23,877 nucleotides of DNA, taken from positions 1-23,877 of the forward strand of contig JBECKR010000392.1 in assembly GCA_040235415.1 (NCBI GenBank), given 5' to 3'. The number at the start of each line of letters is the position of its first letter. The first letter of the stretch is position 1. Below, piece by piece: positions 19,678 through 23,877 of this stretch. Source of the DNA: JBECKR01 sp040235415 (lineage in GTDB: Bacteria > Acidobacteriota > Polarisedimenticolia > Polarisedimenticolales > Polarisedimenticolaceae). A program made the translations under genes and the position numbers. Below the pieces are notes generated by a model. That model did not search any database, was not told where the DNA came from, and saw only the letters and a program-made list of their open reading frames with translations.

Positions 19678-20133
19678 TCAGGGGGTCTCGACCGCGATCT
19701 TCCCGACCGTCGAGGGTGCCTTCTTCGGGAGCGTGACCTCGAGAACTCCGTTCTCGTGCCGCGCCCGGATCCCGTCCGGGTCGACCGACGGGGGGAGTGT
19801 CAGCGTCACCGCGAACGCGCCGTGGGGCCGCTCGACCCGGAGGTACGCGTCCCGCGGCACGTGCGGATCGGGCTTGCGCTCTCCGCGCAGCACGAGCGTG
19901 CCGTCCTCGACCGTCACCTGGACGTCCTCCGGCGCCACGCCGGGAAGGTCCGCGGAGACGACGTAGCGCTCCGGATGCTCGTACAGATCGACGGGCGGCC
20001 GGAACGCGGACGCCTCGGCCGCCTCGGCGCCGCCCGGACCGAACGAGCGCGATACGACCTCGTCGAACAGACGGTTGACCCGCTCCTGGAGCTCGATCAG
20101 GCCACGGAACGGATCGGGTCGCTGGATCGCCAT
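19678..20133 (-). CDS. Small heat-shock protein, Hsp20/alpha-crystallin family
   Basis: The 151-aa holdase binds unfolding proteins and passes them to ClpB and DnaK. A short N-terminal arm (DPFRGLIELQERVNRLFDE) leads into the alpha-crystallin domain at about 44-138, with VSADLPGVAPEDVQVTVEDG and the diagnostic ENGVLEVTLPK. The C-terminal extension is short and has a VGKIAVETP end, containing the I-x-V anchoring motif. The ATG at 20133 has a GGAGG site 8 nt upstream. It lies 43 nt after clpB. Confidence 0.95.
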   Translation of the reverse strand: MAIQRPDPFRGLIELQERVNRLFDEVVSRSFGPGGAEAAEASAFRPPVDLYEHPERYVVSADLPGVAPEDVQVTVEDGTLVLRGERKPDPHVPRDAYLRVERPHGAFAVTLTLPPSVDPDGIRARHENGVLEVTLPKKAPSTVGKIAVETP

Positions 20134-20176
20134 GTCGTCGTCCTCCGGAAGCGGCCGCCGGTGCGGCGTTTCGTCG

Positions 20177-22777
20177 TCATTGTACCTCCGCGACCGCGGG
20201 CGACCGCTCGAGCGTCACGGCGCCGTCGCGGACGACGACGCGGACCGCGTCGCCGGGCTCGAGCTCGCCCGACAGCAGCTTGGTCGCGAGCGGGTCCTGG
20301 ACCAGGCGCTGGATCGTCCGCTTGAGCGGCCGAGCTCCGAACGCAGGGTCGTAGCCCGACTCGGCGAGGAGCTCCTTCGCCTCCGCCGAGACCTCGAGCT
20401 CGAGTCGCCGGTCCCGCAGGAGGGCGCGAAGGCGGTCGAGCTGGAGGTCGACGATCGGCACGAGGTCCTCCTCGGTCAGCGAGCGGAAGATGATGGTGTC
20501 GTCGAGCCGGTTGAGGAACTCGGGGCGGAACGCCTCCTTGAGCGCCCGCTCGATGTGCGGTCGCAGCCGCTCCGGATCCTCGCCGGTGTGCTCCAGGATC
20601 GCGCCGGACGCGAGGTTCGAGGTCATGATGAGGATCGTGTTCCGGAAGTCGACCGTGCGGCCCTTGCCGTCGGTCATGCGACCGTCGTCGAGCACCTGCA
20701 GCAGGACGTTGAACACCTCCGGATGCGCTTTCTCGATCTCGTCGAGCAAGACGACCGCGTACGGCCTCCGGCGGACCGCCTCGGTGAGCTGACCGCCCTC
20801 GTCGTGGCCGACGTATCCCGGGGGAGCGCCGATCATCCGCGCGACGGCGTGGCGCTCCATGTACTCCGACATGTCGAGGCGGATCATGGCGCGCTCGTCG
20901 TCGAACAGGAAGGCGGCCAGCGCCCGGGCGAGCTCGGTCTTCCCGACCCCGGTCGGCCCGAGGAACACGAACGATCCGATCGGGCGGTTCGGGTCCTTGA
21001 GCCCCGCGCGCGCGCGGCGGACCGCGGCCGACACGGCCGCGATGGCGGCGTCCTGCCCGACGACGCGCTTCTTGAGCTCGTCCTCGAGATGCACGAGCTT
21101 CTCCGCCTCGCCCTCGAGCAGGCGCGAGACCGGCACGCCCGTCCACTTCGAGACGATTCTCGCGATCTCCTCCTCGCCGACCTCCTCGTTGAGCAGCGCC
21201 CCGCCGCGCTGCAGCTCCTGCAACCGCGCGCTGCGGTCGGCGAGCTCGCGCTCGAGCGCGGGGATCTCGCCGTAGCGGAGCTCGGCCGCGCGCTCGTAGG
21301 CCGACTCCTTCTCGGCGCGCTCGGCCTCGGAGCGCTTCTGCTCGATCCGCTCCTTGGCGGTCCGGATCGCCGCGATCACGTCCTTCTCGGCGCTCCACCG
21401 CGCCTTCATCCCCGACAGCTTCTCCCGGAGGTCGGCGAGCTCGGCCTCGATGCGCTCGCGGCGCTCGCGCGAAACGGCGTCCTTCTCGCGCTTGAGCGCC
21501 TGGAGCTCGACCTCGAGCTGCGTCGCGCGGCGCTGCACCTCGTCGATCTCCGACGGCACGGAGTCGATCTGCATGCGAAGCTGGGCCGCGGCCTCGTCGA
21601 CGAGGTCGATCGCCTTGTCCGGCAGGAAGCGGTCCGCGATATAGCGGGTCGACAGCGTCGCCGCGGCCACGAGCGCGGCATCCTGGATCTTGACGCCGTG
21701 GTGGACCTCGTAGCGCTCCTTCAGCCCGCGCAGGATCGAGACCGTATCCTCGACCGACGGCTCGCCGACCTGGACCGGCTGGAATCGCCGCTCGAGCGCG
21801 GCATCCTTCTCGATGTGCTTGCGGTACTCGTTGACCGTCGTCGCCCCGATGCAGCGCAGGGTCCCCCGCGCCAGCGCGGGCTTCAGGAGGTTGGCGGCGT
21901 CGACCGCGCCCTCCGCGGCGCCGGCGCCGACCAGGGTGTGGAGCTCGTCGATGAAGAGGACCACGCGGCCCTCGGCCGCCTCGATCTCCTTCAGAACGGC
22001 CTTCAGGCGGTCCTCGAACTCGCCCCGGAACTTCGTCCCCGCGATGAGGGCCCCGAGGTCGAGCGCGACGACCGTACGGTCCTTCAGCGTCTCCGGGACG
22101 TCGCCGTCGGCGATGCGCCGCGCGAGCCCCTCGACGATCGCGGTCTTGCCGACGCCGGGGTCGCCGATCAGCACCGGGTTGTTCTTGGTGCGGCGACAGA
22201 GCACCTGCATGGTGCGGCGGATCTCCTCGTCGCGACCGATGACCGGATCGAGCTTCCCGCGCCGCGCGAGCTCGGTGAGGTCGCGGGCGTAGCGCTCGAG
22301 CGCGCGGTACTTCCCCTCGGGCGCCTGATCCGTCACGCGGGTCGAGCCTCGAACCTCGCGAAGCGCCGCGAGCACGCCGTCGGGCGTGGCTCCGAATCGT
22401 CTCAGGATCTCGGAGGCCTCGCCGTTGCCGCGGGCGATCGCGAGCAGAAGGTGCTCGGTCGAGAGGTAGTCGTCCTGGAACTCGCGCGCGAGGGCCTCGG
22501 CCTCGCGGACGAGGTCGGTCGTGGCGCGGGCGAACCGGGTCTCGGCGCCCCCCTCGACCCGGGCGACGGTGGCGAGCCGCTCGTCGACGGTGGCGACGAT
22601 CGCTCGGGGATCGGAGCCGAGGCGCTGGAGCACCGGCCCGACGATTCCTTCCTCCTGGCCGACGAGAGCCCGCAGCAGGTGCAGCGGGCGGATCTCCGGA
22701 TGACCGAGTCGCTCCGTCAGGGCGTGCGCTTCCTGCAGCGCCTCCTGGCTCTTCAAGGTCATGCGTTCGGGTCGCAT
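20177..22777 (-). CDS. clpB: ATP-dependent disaggregase ClpB (Hsp100)
   Basis: ClpB is a hexameric AAA+ machine that threads proteins out of aggregates together with DnaK. The 866-aa protein has two Clp N-domain repeats (1-145), then AAA1 with Walker A GDPGVGKT at 205-212 and Walker B LFIDEL at about 274-279. The coiled-coil middle domain spans about 405-525, which defines ClpB against ClpA and ClpC. AAA2 has Walker A GPTGVGKT at 607-614 and the C-terminal domain ends in SPAVAEVQ. Length is standard. The ATG at 22777 has GAGGTG 8 nt upstream. It is the first gene of the proteostasis operon. The promoter lies in the 119 nt before it. Confidence 0.97.
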   Translation of the reverse strand: MRPERMTLKSQEALQEAHALTERLGHPEIRPLHLLRALVGQEEGIVGPVLQRLGSDPRAIVATVDERLATVARVEGGAETRFARATTDLVREAEALAREFQDDYLSTEHLLLAIARGNGEASEILRRFGATPDGVLAALREVRGSTRVTDQAPEGKYRALERYARDLTELARRGKLDPVIGRDEEIRRTMQVLCRRTKNNPVLIGDPGVGKTAIVEGLARRIADGDVPETLKDRTVVALDLGALIAGTKFRGEFEDRLKAVLKEIEAAEGRVVLFIDELHTLVGAGAAEGAVDAANLLKPALARGTLRCIGATTVNEYRKHIEKDAALERRFQPVQVGEPSVEDTVSILRGLKERYEVHHGVKIQDAALVAAATLSTRYIADRFLPDKAIDLVDEAAAQLRMQIDSVPSEIDEVQRRATQLEVELQALKREKDAVSRERRERIEAELADLREKLSGMKARWSAEKDVIAAIRTAKERIEQKRSEAERAEKESAYERAAELRYGEIPALERELADRSARLQELQRGGALLNEEVGEEEIARIVSKWTGVPVSRLLEGEAEKLVHLEDELKKRVVGQDAAIAAVSAAVRRARAGLKDPNRPIGSFVFLGPTGVGKTELARALAAFLFDDERAMIRLDMSEYMERHAVARMIGAPPGYVGHDEGGQLTEAVRRRPYAVVLLDEIEKAHPEVFNVLLQVLDDGRMTDGKGRTVDFRNTILIMTSNLASGAILEHTGEDPERLRPHIERALKEAFRPEFLNRLDDTIIFRSLTEEDLVPIVDLQLDRLRALLRDRRLELEVSAEAKELLAESGYDPAFGARPLKRTIQRLVQDPLATKLLSGELEPGDAVRVVVRDGAVTLERSPAVAEVQ

Positions 22778-22806
22778 CGCGGCGTCACCTCGCTCCTTAT
22801 CGGAGT

Positions 22807-22823
22807 CGCGCCCCGGGGGCGCG
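22807..22823. repeat. GC-rich palindrome in the clpB leader
   Basis: An 8-bp perfect inverted repeat (CGCGCCCC and GGGGCGCG around one base) lies in the predicted 5' untranslated region of clpB, about 30 nt before the start codon and upstream of its ribosome-binding sequence. It could be an RNA hairpin or an operator. No CIRCE element (TTAGCACTC repeat) is present. Confidence 0.35.
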
Positions 22824-22851
22824 GTGTCGATCGGTCGGGTCGAACGGCGTC

Positions 22852-22880
22852 TGTTTGGGATTGGAAGGCCGGAATGTCAA
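22852..22880 (-). promoter_or_regulatory. Putative promoter of the clpB operon
   Basis: A perfect TTGACA (22875-22880, minus strand) is followed 17 nt later by CAAACA, a poor vegetative -10. Read as a heat-shock promoter, CTTGAC with CCCAAAC downstream is a partial match to the sigma-32 consensus. The -35 is firm and the -10 is not. Confidence 0.35.
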
Positions 22881-22896
22881 GCCGTCGGCGGCGGGG

Positions 22897-23877
22897 CTAC
22901 TTCGGCTCGAGATGGCAGCGGAGCAGTAGACCGGGCGTCCGCTGCCCGGGGAAGCGGACCTTACGGAGGTCTGCGTGTCGCAGGACGTCGAACAGGTTCC
23001 CGGAGATCGTGACGCACAGCCGCCCGCGCGGACCCGCGGGGCCGAGCGCCATCGCCTGGGGAGCGGAGAGCGAGAAGTCCCCGCTCGCGAGATCCTGCGT
23101 GTGCGTCCCGAGGACCGAGGGCACGAACGCGCCGCCGCCGCCGGCCGCCCACGCCTCGTCGAGCCCGATCTCGGGAGGGCCGTCGAGGTGCACGGTGTCC
23201 CAGTCCGCGGGGGCCGGGGTCGGCGGCAGCCCGAGCCGGTGCGCGTACTTGAGGTCGAGCACCGGCGTCGAAAGCCGCCCGCGCTCGACGAAAGTGCACC
23301 GCGCGGCCGGCACGCCCTCCGACGTGAAGCGGTACGACCCGCTCCGGAGCGGCTCGAGCGGATCGAGCCGCAGGGTCAGATCCTCCCGCAGCACCGGCTC
23401 CGTGCCTCCGAAGCGCTCCCGGCCGAACGCGCCCTCGCCGTGGGCCACGGTCGACCCGTCGAGGTTGTGGAACAGCGCGGCGAGGACGTAGCCCTCGACG
23501 ACGTCGGGGTGCAGCAGCACGAGGTTCTCGCCGGGCGGCGGCGCCACGGCCGGCTCGCGAAGTCGGCCGACGAGCTCGACGAGGCGCTCGACGCGATCCT
23601 CGAACGCGCCGTCGTCGTCGAACGCGCGCGCCGCGAAGCCGTCGCCGATCTCGCCGTCGAGCGTCACGTGCCACCCGAAGGAGGTGGCGCGGACACCCGC
23701 CTCGAGGCCCTCCGAGGTCGCGATCTCCGCCTCCGTCGCGCTCGCGCCGAACGACCCGCTCCAGGTGCGCAGCGCCGCGCCGGCCGCACGCTCGCGGATC
23801 CGCTCGAGACGCGGCACGAGCGTCTCGACGTCGCCCGCGGCGAGCGCGGCGACGGTGTCGTCGCGCAGCGGTACCTC
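22897..23877 (-). CDS. TldE/PmbA-like protein, C-terminal part (partial)
   Basis: The frame is open to the right edge of the window, so the gene is cut at its 5' end. At least 326 residues are present. Landmarks of the TldD/TldE (PmbA) family are LDLKYAHRLGLPP, the late block GDFSLSAPQAMALG and TISGNLFDVLR near the end. No HExxxH zinc motif is seen in the visible part, which fits TldE (PmbA) rather than TldD. TldD/TldE heterodimers digest peptides and act in modified peptide maturation and antitoxin turnover. The sequence is divergent from the standard family. It ends 119 nt before clpB on the same strand. Confidence 0.75.
   Translation of the reverse strand, partial: EVPLRDDTVAALAAGDVETLVPRLERIRERAAGAALRTWSGSFGASATEAEIATSEGLEAGVRATSFGWHVTLDGEIGDGFAARAFDDDGAFEDRVERLVELVGRLREPAVAPPPGENLVLLHPDVVEGYVLAALFHNLDGSTVAHGEGAFGRERFGGTEPVLREDLTLRLDPLEPLRSGSYRFTSEGVPAARCTFVERGRLSTPVLDLKYAHRLGLPPTPAPADWDTVHLDGPPEIGLDEAWAAGGGGAFVPSVLGTHTQDLASGDFSLSAPQAMALGPAGPRGRLCVTISGNLFDVLRHADLRKVRFPGQRTPGLLLRCHLEPK

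Noticed and set aside
22778..22896. CIRCE/HrcA operator before clpB
   Set aside because: No TTAGCACTC repeat or near match is present.
20075..23491. Open frame of 1138 codons on the plus strand
   Set aside because: It is antisense to clpB and its product is a low-complexity arginine, leucine and glutamate pattern. Long antisense frames are expected at this GC content.

Overview
This is a GC-rich, densely coded bacterial chromosome segment carrying 22 protein genes that I can support. LptD with its cysteine pairs shows an outer membrane with LPS. The mix of genes, including a conserved protein beginning MITGFNTDVEYEGR that I associate with Acidobacteriota, points to an uncultured-type diderm of the Acidobacteriota or a neighbouring phylum. 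That placement is inference from memory, not a computed phylogeny. I see no phage, IS, CRISPR, tRNA or rRNA features.

Layout. 1-2.3 kb (minus): an ABC-2 exporter pair, ATPase then permease, overlapping by 8 nt. 2.4-5.3 kb: a conserved hypothetical (+), smpB (-), a RicT/PSP1 protein (+) and rsmI (-), in alternating orientation with gaps of only 10-16 nt where they converge. 5.3-7.5 kb: a secreted one-haem cytochrome (+) whose 3' end overlaps a minus-strand NAD synthesis pair, made of a nitrilase-type amidase gene coupled to nadE. 7.5-9.2 kb: a 408-nt noncoding region, an RpoD-family sigma factor (+) and a strong intrinsic terminator. 9.2-11.4 kb: a secreted hypothetical (-), a 408-nt noncoding region holding inverted pairs of a DnaA-box-like 9-mer, a small Cys/His protein (+) and a two-domain acetyltransferase (+). 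11.4-15.7 kb (+): lptD, an enolase-superfamily enzyme and an esterase. 15.7-22.8 kb (-): eight tightly packed genes in transcription order clpB, hsp20, htpX, grpE, a membrane-anchored beta protein, an alpha/beta lipase, a short TauE/SafE protein and a RimJ-type acetyltransferase. 22.9 kb to the edge (-): the C-terminal part of a TldE/PmbA-like protein.

How the genes work together. The clpB-to-rimJ block looks like a proteostasis operon (disaggregase, small heat-shock holdase, membrane quality-control protease, DnaK exchange factor) with four less obvious passengers. SmpB, RsmI, RicT and the sigma factor belong to translation, RNA and transcription control. The nitrilase and NadE probably form a two-subunit glutamine-dependent NAD synthetase. 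A recurring promoter layout, a TAnnnT hexamer 7-9 nt before the start codon, suggests that several genes are transcribed as leaderless mRNAs.

Most of the window is ordinary housekeeping DNA. The most interesting items are the DnaA-box-like inverted repeat region near 9.8-9.96 kb, the leaderless promoter pattern, the small zinc-finger-like protein beside that region, the coupled enolase-like/esterase pair behind lptD, and the passengers of the chaperone operon.
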